Assembly (NCBI GenBank): GCA_022827095.1
Contig: JAJDTP010000001.1
Coordinates: 62,001-126,000 of the forward strand
DNA from: Dehalococcoidia bacterium
Lineage (GTDB): Bacteria > Chloroflexota > Dehalococcoidia > Lucifugimonadales > UBA3495
Direction of reading: 5' to 3'
DNA: 64,000 nucleotides
Both the position numbers and the translations under genes were made by a program. How positions within the stretch are numbered: position 1 is the stretch's first letter; each line of letters opens with the position of its first letter. Positions 1-7,853 of this stretch are shown one piece after another. The notes beneath the pieces were generated by a model. It saw only the letters and a program-made list of their open reading frames with translations, ran no database searches and was not told where the DNA came from.

Positions 1-915
1 ATCATTTCCCTTTACGACGACGACACCAACACGGTCTTTCTGGTCGATACCAGCAATACCATCAACCGCAGTCTGCCGATAGTCAAGCGAGCGTTGTTGG
101 ACGTGGCGCTGCCTTACGCCGATCCCGACGCTGGCCGGCCGGCAAAGAACAGTCTGGTATCCCTGGCCCTGTTCACCGATGTTCCAGATCCGTTCCCGGA
201 ACTGGAATCACTGGAGTCGCTGGAGGCCTCCACCAAATGGCTGCACACGGTGGATACTCTGACGACGGCGGACCGCCCGGCCTATATCCACGACGCGATT
301 GACGCGGCCCACAGCGCGCTTCTGGCCCACGGCGACCGGACGCGCGACAACGTGATAGTGGTGCTGACGGACGGAAGCGATGGCGGGTTCATTGTTGTTG
401 ACCCGGCCAAAGCCGAAATCTGCGGAGCGGGCATCGACAGCGCCCCCGGTGAGGTGTGCAGTCCGGTGTTCGATACGATTACGATAGACCCAACCGGGTT
501 GGTGCCTTGTCCCCCGGATATGGCGGTACGCCCCGGTGAAGTGTGCGACCCGGTGAAAGTGGCCACCGTTGGCGAGACCGTCACGGCTTACCATCCGGTT
601 AATCCCAATGAGGTGAAGCCGTGTCCCGCCAATCTGGGCGGCGCAAGCAATGCCTGCGTTGACATCATCTCCGGCTACCAGCCCTTCGACCCCGAAGCGG
701 TGCAGCCCTGCCCGGAGGGGCTGAATGAACCGGGCAAGGCGTGCGTAGATTCCAGGAGCGATCGTACCCAGGAGGAGCTGTTGGCAGTACTGGTCCACAG
801 CGACGTGCATAACCTGCGGGTACACGCCATCGGGCTGGGCAATCAAGTCGACCACGACGTTCTGAAGCTGCTGTCCGGAGCGACCGAGGGCGAATACATC
901 TACGCCGGCCAATAG
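1..915 (+). CDS. von Willebrand A domain protein, 5' end outside window
   Basis: The reading frame is open from base 1, so the start lies upstream. A vWA fold is visible: the MIDAS motif DTSNT is at codons 16-20 and the second metal loop (LTDG) is near codon 124, with a closing strand around VHAIGLG. Between the TDG loop and that strand lies an unusual insertion of roughly 120 residues rich in Cys, Pro and Gly. It repeats a pattern of PCP, then about ten residues, then a second Cys, about four times. Paired cysteines suggest a disulfide-stabilised extracytoplasmic domain, which is inference. It probably binds a protein or surface ligand through a metal ion. recF starts 44 bp downstream on the same strand. 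Confidence 0.75.
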   Translation: MISLYDDDTNTVFLVDTSNTINRSLPIVKRALLDVALPYADPDAGRPAKNSLVSLALFTDVPDPFPELESLESLEASTKWLHTVDTLTTADRPAYIHDAIDAAHSALLAHGDRTRDNVIVVLTDGSDGGFIVVDPAKAEICGAGIDSAPGEVCSPVFDTITIDPTGLVPCPPDMAVRPGEVCDPVKVATVGETVTAYHPVNPNEVKPCPANLGGASNACVDIISGYQPFDPEAVQPCPEGLNEPGKACVDSRSDRTQEELLAVLVHSDVHNLRVHAIGLGNQVDHDVLKLLSGATEGEYIYAGQ

Positions 916-959
916 AGCCGTCACACCATCGCCGGCCGCCAGCCGGCGGAGGGCGCCCA

Positions 960-2153
960 TTGGCCCGTCTATCCCGGCTCAGCCTCGTCAACTACCGCAA
1001 TTTCCGCGAGGTCGACATCGCGCCACCGGAGGGGGTGTCGGTTTTCCACGGCGGCAACGCCCAGGGGAAAACGTCCCTGCTGGAGGCGGCGTACACGCTG
1101 GCCGTGGGCCGGTCATTCCGAACGGAGCGCGAGCGGCAGGTACTCAACTTAGACGCGGCGCGGGATGGCGCGGCGGCCTATATCACAGGGATCGCTTGTG
1201 TCGATGGGCAGTCGCTCATGGTGGTGGTCGGCTACCAGCCGACGGCGCGAGAGGCCGGGGCAGACAGTGTCGGTGACACCCGCAGACCCGAACCGACGAC
1301 ATTGCCGCCGGTCACCAAGCAGATCAGGGTAAACCGCCAAGCGGCCACCGCGTCCGGCCTGGTTGGGCGGATTGCCGCGTCTCTGTTTTCCGTGGACGAT
1401 CTGGACCTGGTGCTGGGGTCGCCGTCGCACCGGCGGCGCTATCTTGACGTGCTGATCAGCCAGGCGGACCGGTCGTATCTGCAGGCGCTGCAACGGTTCC
1501 AGGCGGCCCTGCGCAACCGGAACGGGTTGTTGCGCCGGAGGAGGGACGGCCACGTCGATCCTGAAGAGATGGAATATTGGGACGAGCAACTGGTGCAGTC
1601 GGGGGCGGCGGTGACCTTCGGGCGGTCCCAGGCGCTGGCAGGGCTGTCGGATTTTGCGCGCTTGCAGCACGATGAGCTGGGCGAACCGGGACAGGAGCTT
1701 GTTCTGGAGTACGTGCCCAGCGTGCCGCCAGGCGTGGGCTTTGACGAAACCGCTGCGGCGTTTCGGCAAGAGTTGGAGCGAGGAGCGGCGCGCGAGCAGG
1801 CCACCGCGATCACGGCGGCGGGGCCGCACCGGGACAACTTTGCAACCTACCTGAACGGCATGGACGCTGCGTCCTTCGCGTCGCGGGGCGAGGCTCGAAC
1901 CATCGCGCTGGCGCTACGGCTGGCGGAGGCGGAATACCTGGCGGAAGCGCGGGGCGATGACCCCGTCATCCTGCTGGACGACGTGTTTTCGGAAATGGAC
2001 GACCGCCGGCGGGACCGGGTCTTGCAAATGGTTGCCCGGTATCGCCAGACTCTGATCACCACCACCGACGCCGGGCCGGTTCGGGCCGTATTGGGCGACA
2101 ACGCCGCCTACTTCCGCGTGGCCGACGGGATGGTGTCTAATGAAGGAAGGTAG
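960..2153 (+). CDS. recF: DNA replication and repair protein RecF
   Basis: RecF is an SMC-like ATPase that loads RecA at single-strand gaps together with RecO and RecR in the cytoplasm. The 397-residue product has the RecF N-terminus (LVNYRNFRE), a Walker A box GGNAQGKT at residues 31-38 and a late Walker B with LLDDVFSEMD, followed by a D-loop-type region. Its length is normal for the family. The only suitable start is a TTG at 960, because the upstream CAT overlaps it out of frame. It is not next to dnaN or gyrB here, unlike the usual oriC-proximal location. A dispersed repeat begins exactly at the stop codon. Confidence 0.93.
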   Translation: MARLSRLSLVNYRNFREVDIAPPEGVSVFHGGNAQGKTSLLEAAYTLAVGRSFRTERERQVLNLDAARDGAAAYITGIACVDGQSLMVVVGYQPTAREAGADSVGDTRRPEPTTLPPVTKQIRVNRQAATASGLVGRIAASLFSVDDLDLVLGSPSHRRRYLDVLISQADRSYLQALQRFQAALRNRNGLLRRRRDGHVDPEEMEYWDEQLVQSGAAVTFGRSQALAGLSDFARLQHDELGEPGQELVLEYVPSVPPGVGFDETAAAFRQELERGAAREQATAITAAGPHRDNFATYLNGMDAASFASRGEARTIALALRLAEAEYLAEARGDDPVILLDDVFSEMDDRRRDRVLQMVARYRQTLITTTDAGPVRAVLGDNAAYFRVADGMVSNEGR

Positions 2154-2251
2154 CGTTCCGTTTCAGGTGGTGTCTTTGCATGGATGGACAGGATAAACGG
2201 GATTTCGAGATGGGAGGGATGCTTGGATTCCGGCTTTCGCCGGAATGACGG
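2152..2251. repeat. Dispersed 100-bp repeat, copy 1, ending in a REP-like hairpin
   Basis: About 100 bp immediately after recF are closely matched at 39615-39714 (shared words include AGCGTTCCGTTTCAGGT, ATGGATGGACAGGAT and ATTCCGGCTTTCGCCGGAAT). The right end is a perfect hairpin at 2227-2246 with an 8-bp stem and TTTC loop, followed by GACGG. The same hairpin forms one arm of the palindromes at 10693-10788 and 50182-50260. No coding potential was seen. Confidence 0.8.
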
Positions 2252-2304
2252 TCCCAACTGGGCAAGTCCTATCCTATTTTGTAAGTGTTCAGAATCCAGG
2301 AGGT

Positions 2305-2414
2305 TGTCATTGCGAGGGGCTTGCGCCGTGGCAATCTCGACGCCGTAGCAGCAATGTCTGCCCCAACCGACTCTCCTACGCCAACGAGATTGCCGCGCTG
2401 CGCTAGCAATGACA
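2305..2414. repeat. Palindromic intergenic element (TGTCATTGCGAG family), copy 1
   Basis: An imperfect long palindrome whose arms read TGTCATTGCGAG...GGCAATCTCG and CGAGATTGCC...CAATGACA. Related elements lie at 31043-31135, 33355-33446 and 40254-40355, with a half copy at 11581-11606. A further partial right arm (GCGCTAGCAATGACA) follows at about 2423-2437. Together with the preceding repeat it fills the 334-bp gap between recF and the sirtuin gene. Confidence 0.8.
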
Positions 2415-2487
2415 AGGGTGGGGCGCTAGCAATGACACTTTCTCTGTAAGTCTGAACAGTTACCCTATTCTGACGGAATTGCGTTGT

Positions 2488-3267
2488 ATGAACACTGAAG
2501 CGATAATCGCCGCCGCTCAAATCCTGGCCGGCGCTGAGTATGCGGTCGCGCTGACCGGGGCTGGCCTGTCGGTGGAGAGCGGAATACCGTCCTTTCGCGG
2601 GCCGGACGGATTGTGGACCAAGTACGGGCAGCCCAGCAACCTGTCGTACCGGGTGTTTTCGCGGGACCCGCAGGACTGGTGGGAGAAGCGGCTGAGCGAC
2701 GAGGTGACGCCGGGAAACCCGACCTATGACCTCAAGGACGCAGTGGACAACGCCGAGCCGAACCCGGGCCACGTGGCCATCGCGGAGATGGAGTCTGCCG
2801 GCGTCATCAAGGCGGTGATCACGCAGAACGTGGACGACCTGCACGGGCGAGCGGGCAGCCGCAACCTGCTGGAGATCCACGGCAATCGCAACTACTTGCG
2901 CTGCATCGGGTGCGGATGGCGGCGACCACGAGCGGAGCGCGCCATCACCGACGTGCCTCCGCTGTGCGCAGAGTGCGGCGGGGTCATCAAGCTGGACACG
3001 GTGATGTTCGGCGAGCCCATCCCGAGGGCGGTGCTGGATTCGTGCTTTGCGGAGACGCAGCGGTGCGACGCGATGCTGCTGGTGGGAACCTCGGGGGCGG
3101 TGAATCCGGCGGCGCAACTGCCGCTGCTGGCCCGGGAGCGTGGGGCGAGGATCATCGAGGTCAATCCCGAGCCCACGCAGCTCACGGCGGCGGCTGATGT
3201 CGTTGTGACGGGTCCGGCCGGCGAAATGTTGCCGCGCATCGTCGAAGCGCTGACGCTTCCCCGGTGA
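2488..3267 (+). CDS. Sir2-family NAD-dependent protein deacylase
   Basis: A sirtuin removes acyl groups from protein lysines using NAD, yielding nicotinamide and O-acyl-ADP-ribose. Visible motifs are the NAD-binding TGAGLS (residues 23-28) followed by GIPSFRG, the TQNVDDLH motif, the catalytic His in EIHGN, and a zinc ribbon formed by CIGC and CAEC pairs. The C-terminal NAD-binding strands (GTSGAV, EVNPEPT) are also present. I chose the ATG at 2488 over the in-frame TTG at 2479. No strong Shine-Dalgarno is visible. The mscS-like gene follows after 33 bp and may be co-transcribed. Substrates cannot be inferred. Confidence 0.92.
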   Translation: MNTEAIIAAAQILAGAEYAVALTGAGLSVESGIPSFRGPDGLWTKYGQPSNLSYRVFSRDPQDWWEKRLSDEVTPGNPTYDLKDAVDNAEPNPGHVAIAEMESAGVIKAVITQNVDDLHGRAGSRNLLEIHGNRNYLRCIGCGWRRPRAERAITDVPPLCAECGGVIKLDTVMFGEPIPRAVLDSCFAETQRCDAMLLVGTSGAVNPAAQLPLLARERGARIIEVNPEPTQLTAAADVVVTGPAGEMLPRIVEALTLPR

Positions 3268-3300
3268 ATCTAATCACGGTGCGAGAAGCGTAGGCAGGTC

Positions 3301-4527
3301 ATGGTAGACATCCTGATCAACTGGTGGCTGGAGGTGGTCGCGGCGGCGGCGGCCATTGGGCTGGAGTGGCACGACCTGCTGGTGAGCCTGGGGATAGTGG
3401 CCGGGGCCGTGGTTTTCGCGGTGTTGTTCAGCCGGATACTGTTCCGGCTGATGTTGAAGGTAACCAGCGTGTTCCCGGGGGAGCTGGACGACCACCTGGT
3501 GTCCAACGCCAAGGGTCCGGTGACGACGTACATCATCCTGCTGGGGGTGTACCTGGCGATCAAGATCCCGCTGGAACTGCCACACACCATCGATACCGTC
3601 GTGGATCGGGTATTTTCCGTGGGCGCCATCGCGGTGGGCGCGTACATGATCAACGTGATGGGCACCAGCGGGCTGACGTGGCTGCAGGAATACCTGGCGA
3701 GCACGCCGGCGGCCAACACCAGCAGCTGGGCGCTGCCCCTGGCCCGACGCAGCCTGCTGCTGGTCGTCGCGGTGATGGCCATCATGGTGTCGCTGGACGT
3801 GCTGGGCATCAACATCACGCCGCTGATCGCGGGATTGGGCATCGGAGGGCTGGCCGTGGCGCTGGCGATACAGCCGACGCTGAGCAACCTGTTCGCCGGG
3901 ACCTACGTGATCACCGAGGGCGTGGTCAATCCGGGGGACTACATCGAGATGGACGGCGGGGTCAGCGGTTACGTGGTGGACGTGAACTGGCGGAGCACTC
4001 GGTTGCGCACCTGGGGCAACAACCTGGTGATAATTCCCAATTCCCGGTTCGCCGATTCGGTCATCACGAACTACAGCAAGCCGGACGAGCACGTGAACGT
4101 GTACCTGACCTGCGGGGTGGCCTACGAGAGCGACCTGGGCCGGGTGGAACAGGTCGGGCAGGAGGTGATGGAGCGGGTGCTGGCCCAGCATCCGGGAGCG
4201 GTGCTCGATTACGGCGCCTATTTCGGGTACGAGAACTTCGGCGAGAGTAACGTCGACTTCTGGCTGTTCGTGCAAGCGAAGGACCGGCTGGCCAGTTTCG
4301 AGGTACGCAGCGAGCTGATCAAGCAACTGCACGCCCGGCTGACTGAGGAAGGGATCACGATCAACTACCCGGTGCGGACGCTGCACTTCCCGGACGGTTG
4401 GAACTCGCAGGACGGGACGCCGCTGCCGCCGCCGCCCGCCACGGTGCGACGGCCGGCGATATCGCATTCCCGGACGGTGACAGCCGAAGATACGCCGGAC
4501 GGCGGTGGGGATGGGCCGGACGTTTAG
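3301..4527 (+). CDS. MscS-family mechanosensitive ion channel
   Basis: A membrane channel that opens under turgor to release solutes. The 408-residue product has an N-terminal membrane helix, at least two further helices, and then the MscS signature: a Gly/Ala-rich pore helix (GLGIGGLAVALAIQPTLSN) followed by the beta domain with GDYIEMDG, the V-D-V-N-W-R strand and IPNSRF. A C-terminal alpha/beta domain follows. The last 40 residues are Pro-rich and probably disordered. Its 3' end overlaps the convergent membrane-protein gene by 4 bp. Confidence 0.92.
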   Translation: MVDILINWWLEVVAAAAAIGLEWHDLLVSLGIVAGAVVFAVLFSRILFRLMLKVTSVFPGELDDHLVSNAKGPVTTYIILLGVYLAIKIPLELPHTIDTVVDRVFSVGAIAVGAYMINVMGTSGLTWLQEYLASTPAANTSSWALPLARRSLLLVVAVMAIMVSLDVLGINITPLIAGLGIGGLAVALAIQPTLSNLFAGTYVITEGVVNPGDYIEMDGGVSGYVVDVNWRSTRLRTWGNNLVIIPNSRFADSVITNYSKPDEHVNVYLTCGVAYESDLGRVEQVGQEVMERVLAQHPGAVLDYGAYFGYENFGESNVDFWLFVQAKDRLASFEVRSELIKQLHARLTEEGITINYPVRTLHFPDGWNSQDGTPLPPPPATVRRPAISHSRTVTAEDTPDGGGDGPDV

Positions 4528-5717
4528 GAGGATCGCCGGCTGACCCAACCAGCCAGGTATGCAGTGACCGCAGCGACCGCCACCGGCACTCCTCCAAAAA
4601 AGAGAGGCGAACTGCTGAACGGCACTTGGCCATGATAATAGTCATCGAGGAGAAGCCCTCCAGCGACGAGATAAGCACCAGCCAACGCGCCAAGCAATGA
4701 GATAAAGCCGGCAGATACAGACAGACCGGCGCCGGAGTCAAACTTGCGGGGTGCAGTAAATCCGGCAATTGCCCCACTGGCAGCAACCACCGCCAAGCCC
4801 GTAATAATCTGCCACGGGTTGGTGAATATATCTCCCCTGGTACTAAGCTCCCCGGCAATGTAGGCGCCAGCACCAATAATGGCGAAGAACCAAAGACCCC
4901 TGCGGTCGGACGTGACCGTGGCAAAAAGGAGCCCAACGGCCAACGCAATGCCGCCGACAATCAAAGTAGCGCCAGGCGTGGCAAAGTAATGTGCTGCGTA
5001 GCTAATACTCCAGCCCGTCCAATAAGGAAAAATGCCAAGACCATGCCCAATCACGGCGCATAAAACGACGCTGCCCACCAGCATAGCAGACGCACTAATG
5101 GAAGGTTGGTCAGAGTCTATGGGGTCAGTCAGCCATGTTGCTATGGCGCCCAAGATGGGCGGAACGCCTCCCAAAGTGAGCGCAAAGGGCACGACGTTCA
5201 ACTCGTCAGGGCCGCTGCAACTCGTTCCAAAAAAGCCGATACACAGGTCGTAGTTGGCCCAGAAGACTATCACCACGATGCAGGCCGAAAAGGCGATGGC
5301 AAGAGTCACTATTATTTTGGTGGCATAACCGGCTCGGGAGTCAGTCGCCGTACGGGTAATGTCATAGGCCAGCCAGCCGCCGGCGACGGTGATGACCAGC
5401 GCCACCACCAAAGGCCAGATGAACAAGAACCACGCCCCAAACCCGACGGCAAGATAAGCGGCTACACAAACCGCCGTCAGCAGATTGGCCCGGCGCAAAT
5501 TGGGCGCCAGCAGGAGGAACGCCAGGCTGATAGTGAGAGCAACGCCGCCGGCGAGCAGCACTGCCGTTATGATCGCGCCGGGGCCTTCGCTTTCGTCGGC
5601 ATAACCGGTGCAGGAACCGGACAAGGCCGCTGCGGCCAGCGCAGAGAGTATCGCCAGGGGCAGCATACGCCACCGGGACGCCGCCGCGGGCATTTCCCGT
5701 TCAGCCGGTCCGTCCAT
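4524..5717 (-). CDS. Multi-pass membrane protein of unknown function
   Basis: A 397-residue protein with about ten hydrophobic segments spread over its length. The N-terminal helix ends in LSGSCTGYA, which resembles a weak lipobox or signal peptide. I recognise no family. Small-residue-rich helices (for example GGIALAVGLLFA and LGALAGAYLVAGG) suggest a polytopic inner-membrane protein, but there is no transporter motif I can name. An alternative start is the second Met, eight codons in. It lies 10 bp beyond the end of the selenoprotein-like gene on the same strand, so the two may share a transcript. Confidence 0.7.
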   Translation of the reverse strand: MDGPAEREMPAAASRWRMLPLAILSALAAAALSGSCTGYADESEGPGAIITAVLLAGGVALTISLAFLLLAPNLRRANLLTAVCVAAYLAVGFGAWFLFIWPLVVALVITVAGGWLAYDITRTATDSRAGYATKIIVTLAIAFSACIVVIVFWANYDLCIGFFGTSCSGPDELNVVPFALTLGGVPPILGAIATWLTDPIDSDQPSISASAMLVGSVVLCAVIGHGLGIFPYWTGWSISYAAHYFATPGATLIVGGIALAVGLLFATVTSDRRGLWFFAIIGAGAYIAGELSTRGDIFTNPWQIITGLAVVAASGAIAGFTAPRKFDSGAGLSVSAGFISLLGALAGAYLVAGGLLLDDYYHGQVPFSSSPLFFGGVPVAVAAVTAYLAGWVSRRSS

Positions 5718-5727
5718 GCAATTTGCT

Positions 5728-6930
5728 TTACCGGGACAGGCCGTAGGCGGTGGCCTGGAGTTTGGCGTCGCCGGTGGCGTTGAGGCGCTGGGTGATGCTG
5801 TCGATGAGGGCGCCGACGGCGGTCTCGCCCCAGAACCAGGTGTGGATGTCGGCCTCGGTGTCGCCGGGGCGCTGGGCCATGCGGGCCTCGTAGCAGAAAG
5901 CCTTGAGGTCGTCGGCGCAGTAGCGGGCGAACTGGGGCACGGACACGTCGGCGGGGCGTTCGTCCATGTCGGCGTCGTCGCGTTCGGCGTAGGCTTCCAG
6001 GAAGCGGATGATGCCGCGGAAGCGGCGCTGGGGGATGCCGGTGACGCCCACGGCGGTGCGGCCGCGCTGTTCCTGCCAGCGCTCGTAGTAGCCGCGCAGG
6101 GCGGTGATCTCGTCGGCAGCGCCCAGGGGTTTAACCGTGTCGCCGTTGCTCGAAGCCGTCACCTCGGATGCCTGGGGGAGCCCGATGGGGCCGGCATCCT
6201 CGGGATAGTCGGCCAGGACGGGGCCGGCGTCGGCGTCGAGAGTCGCCAGGGCGGCGGCGAGGACTTGGTGCTGGAAATCGGGGTCGTCGGGCTTGCCCAT
6301 GGTGTAGCCGAAGTAGAAGGGAACCCACAGGGCACGGGGCGGACGAACGCGCTCGGCGTGTTCACGCACGAGGGCGATGGCAATGGTGGTCAGGCCGGTC
6401 TCCTCGAAGACCCGGGCAAGCACGCTCACGGCGTGGGTGCAGAGGGGTCAAGTGGGGGTCAGCAGGACGAGGTCGACGCCCTCGGCCTTGAGGCGCTGGG
6501 CGACCTCGGGTCCGGTCTGCTCGGCGACGACGGTGCAGTCGCGGAGGGCGCCCATGAAGGAGTAGTGGTTGGGGGCGACGGCGCCGATGACGCCGCGCTC
6601 GGCCAGTTCCCGCACGCGATCCATGGGGAAGGTGATGTTGATGTCGCGGTAGATGGCGGTGCGGTCGAAGCCGATGCTGAAGTGGCTCTGCACGATGTCC
6701 GCCGGGTCGGAGTCGCTGGGAATGACGCGGTAGGTGGACTCGCCGCTGGGATGGTCGCGGTTGAAGGGCTTGTCGTCGCGCAGGTGGAGGCCGGCGGTGG
6801 TGACGATGGCCATGGTGCTGTCGGCCAGGGGCTTGGACAGCGGCGCCCAGGGTGTGCCCTCGTCTTCCCGGCAGGGGAAGAACTGGAGCATCTGGCGCTG
6901 GACTTCGGACAGAACGGACAGGCGGGGCAT
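5728..6930 (-). CDS. GrdB/PrdB-type reductase selenoprotein, in-frame TGA read as selenocysteine
   Basis: Two abutting same-frame ORFs (6448-6930 and 5728-6429) are separated by one TGA at 6448-6450. Joined, they give a 400-residue protein resembling the glycine/sarcosine/betaine/D-proline reductase selenoprotein B family. The N-terminal part holds DINITFPMDR, GVIGAVAPNHYSFMG and VDLVLLTPT. The TGA follows at once, then PLCTHAVSVLARVFEETG. This places TGA at the first position of the family's UxxC redox motif, where homologues carry Sec or Cys. The next block (RPPRALWVPFYFGYTMG) continues the family pattern without a break. A small hairpin sits just past the TGA (see 6421-6435). A good Shine-Dalgarno (AGGAG) precedes the ATG. 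The alternative is a pseudogene with one nonsense mutation. The substrate is unknown. Confidence 0.8.
6421..6435 (-). promoter_or_regulatory. Candidate bacterial SECIS hairpin
   Basis: On the minus strand, 15 nt after the first base of the TGA, a perfect 5-bp stem CACGC/GCGTG encloses the loop CGTGA. A G is the second loop base. The loop begins 17 nt after the TGA, inside the 16-37 nt spacing and small-apical-loop rules described for bacterial SECIS elements. A lower pairing GACCC (starting in the TGA) with GGGTC could extend the structure. Confidence 0.55.
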
Positions 6931-6945
6931 GGGAGTCTCCTGAGG

Positions 6946-7347
6946 TTAATTGGCGGCGTCCATTTGGGGGTGTCTGCGGAAAACTGCTACGCCGTCTTCA
7001 TCATGGGCATGTTCCAAGATGGCGTTTTCGAGGCGGTTGCCCAAGTTCTGAATTGCGAGGAGCAGTTGTACGTGGTTGTCGTCGATTTTCTTTTCTAGTC
7101 GACCAACCTCATCTTCGATTTTCTTTTCCAAGCGACCAACCTCGTCGCCGATTTGCTTTTCAAGACGACCAACCTCGTCGCCGATTTGCTTTTCCAGCTT
7201 GTCGCTGGTTCTATCGAGGTCATCGCGGGTGACGAAATTACCGATCCGGACTCCTGATGTAATCAGTAAGCTGATGATTGTGACAATGCCTACTACTGAG
7301 GCGATTACAATACCGATTAGTTGCCAGAGGGTGAGTGTGATTTCCAT
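6946..7347 (-). CDS. Small membrane-anchored coiled-coil protein with 11-residue repeats
   Basis: A 133-residue protein. One transmembrane helix (residues about 8-30) is followed by a coiled coil built from LEKQIGDEVGR at residues 51-61, again at 62-72, and LEKKIEDEVGR at 73-83, with a partial fourth copy. An 11-residue (hendecad) period favours a straight two- or three-stranded coil. The start at 7347 is chosen because AGAGG lies about 9 bases upstream of the ATG; the longer ORF to 7404 lacks this. The gene ends 15 bp before the selenoprotein start on the other side. Comparable proteins lie at 33527 and 56944. Function is unknown; oligomerising membrane tether is inference. Confidence 0.72.
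   Translation of the reverse strand: MEITLTLWQLIGIVIASVVGIVTIISLLITSGVRIGNFVTRDDLDRTSDKLEKQIGDEVGRLEKQIGDEVGRLEKKIEDEVGRLEKKIDDNHVQLLLAIQNLGNRLENAILEHAHDEDGVAVFRRHPQMDAAN
7099..7197 (-). repeat. 33-bp in-gene tandem repeat, three units
   Basis: Three consecutive 33-bp units encode the hendecads of the membrane coiled-coil protein. Units share words such as CGACCAACCTC and GATTTGCTTTTC on the plus strand. Near-identity of adjacent units suggests recent expansion, and copy number may vary between strains. Confidence 0.85.
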
Positions 7348-7414
7348 TATGTTGTGCCTCTTTCGCCGAGAGATTAGGACGCTTGGGCTGGTTTTCGCCA
7401 CCACCCGGCCGAGG

Positions 7415-7792
7415 TCAATATACCATTGCCAGCAGGCAACGAACGTAATCCCTGACTCTGGCCCCGTCGTAGGCCAACTCTCGAAACTCCATGAAGTCTA
7501 ACTCTGCATTGTCCCGAAAGTTTTCGGCGTAGACGTACTTCAAGGGGATGAGATTGTCTCCGGCATCTTCGGCTAACCGTTCGATGGTACTGCGCAAGGA
7601 CAGGCGGTCGCCGCTGCAGGGCCAGCCTCGGTGCGCGGCAACCGCCATCACCGCTTGGACTGTTGCATCCCAGAGTGTGGCGGAAGCCGGCAAGTGCTTT
7701 CGTGCGGCGAACTTGCGGTCTGAGTCTGCCAACAACTCCCACGCCTTACGGGCGTGGTCCGATGCCGTGACGAGGGACGCTTCCGTAGCCAT
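7415..7792 (-). CDS. PaREP1/HEPN-like small helical protein
   Basis: A 125-residue all-helical protein. The pattern HARKAWELLADSD, then LWDATVQAVMAVAAHRGW, then an ELDFMEF helix and a C-terminal helix resembles the PaREP1 family, small helical HEPN-like proteins common in archaea and Chloroflexota. It lacks the R-x4-6-H motif of HEPN ribonucleases. I chose the ATG at 7792 because upstream in-frame sequence runs into a terminator hairpin and the alcohol dehydrogenase gene. Similar proteins lie at 37223 (broken), 52576, 52996, 54283 and 54635. The function of the family is not established. Confidence 0.65.
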   Translation of the reverse strand: MATEASLVTASDHARKAWELLADSDRKFAARKHLPASATLWDATVQAVMAVAAHRGWPCSGDRLSLRSTIERLAEDAGDNLIPLKYVYAENFRDNAELDFMEFRELAYDGARVRDYVRCLLAMVY

Positions 7793-7816
7793 GATGGGCG
7801 TATGACGGAGGAGGTT

Positions 7817-7844
7817 GCAGGGGCGAATAATCATTCGCCCCTGC
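7817..7844. terminator. Perfect 12-bp-stem hairpin after the alcohol dehydrogenase gene
   Basis: Stem GCAGGGGCGAAT / ATTCGCCCCTGC with loop AATC, ten bases past the stop of the minus-strand dehydrogenase. There is no T-run, so it may act as a processing or attenuator hairpin. The core GGGGCGAAT...ATTCGCCCC recurs at 62459 and, in variant form, at 39562. Confidence 0.6.
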
Positions 7845-7853
7845 GGAAACCCG

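Noticed and set aside
208-960. Long minus-strand frame opposite the vWA gene
   Set aside because: Low-complexity His/Arg/Gly-rich translation typical of an antisense shadow in high-GC DNA; the plus frame has clear vWA motifs.
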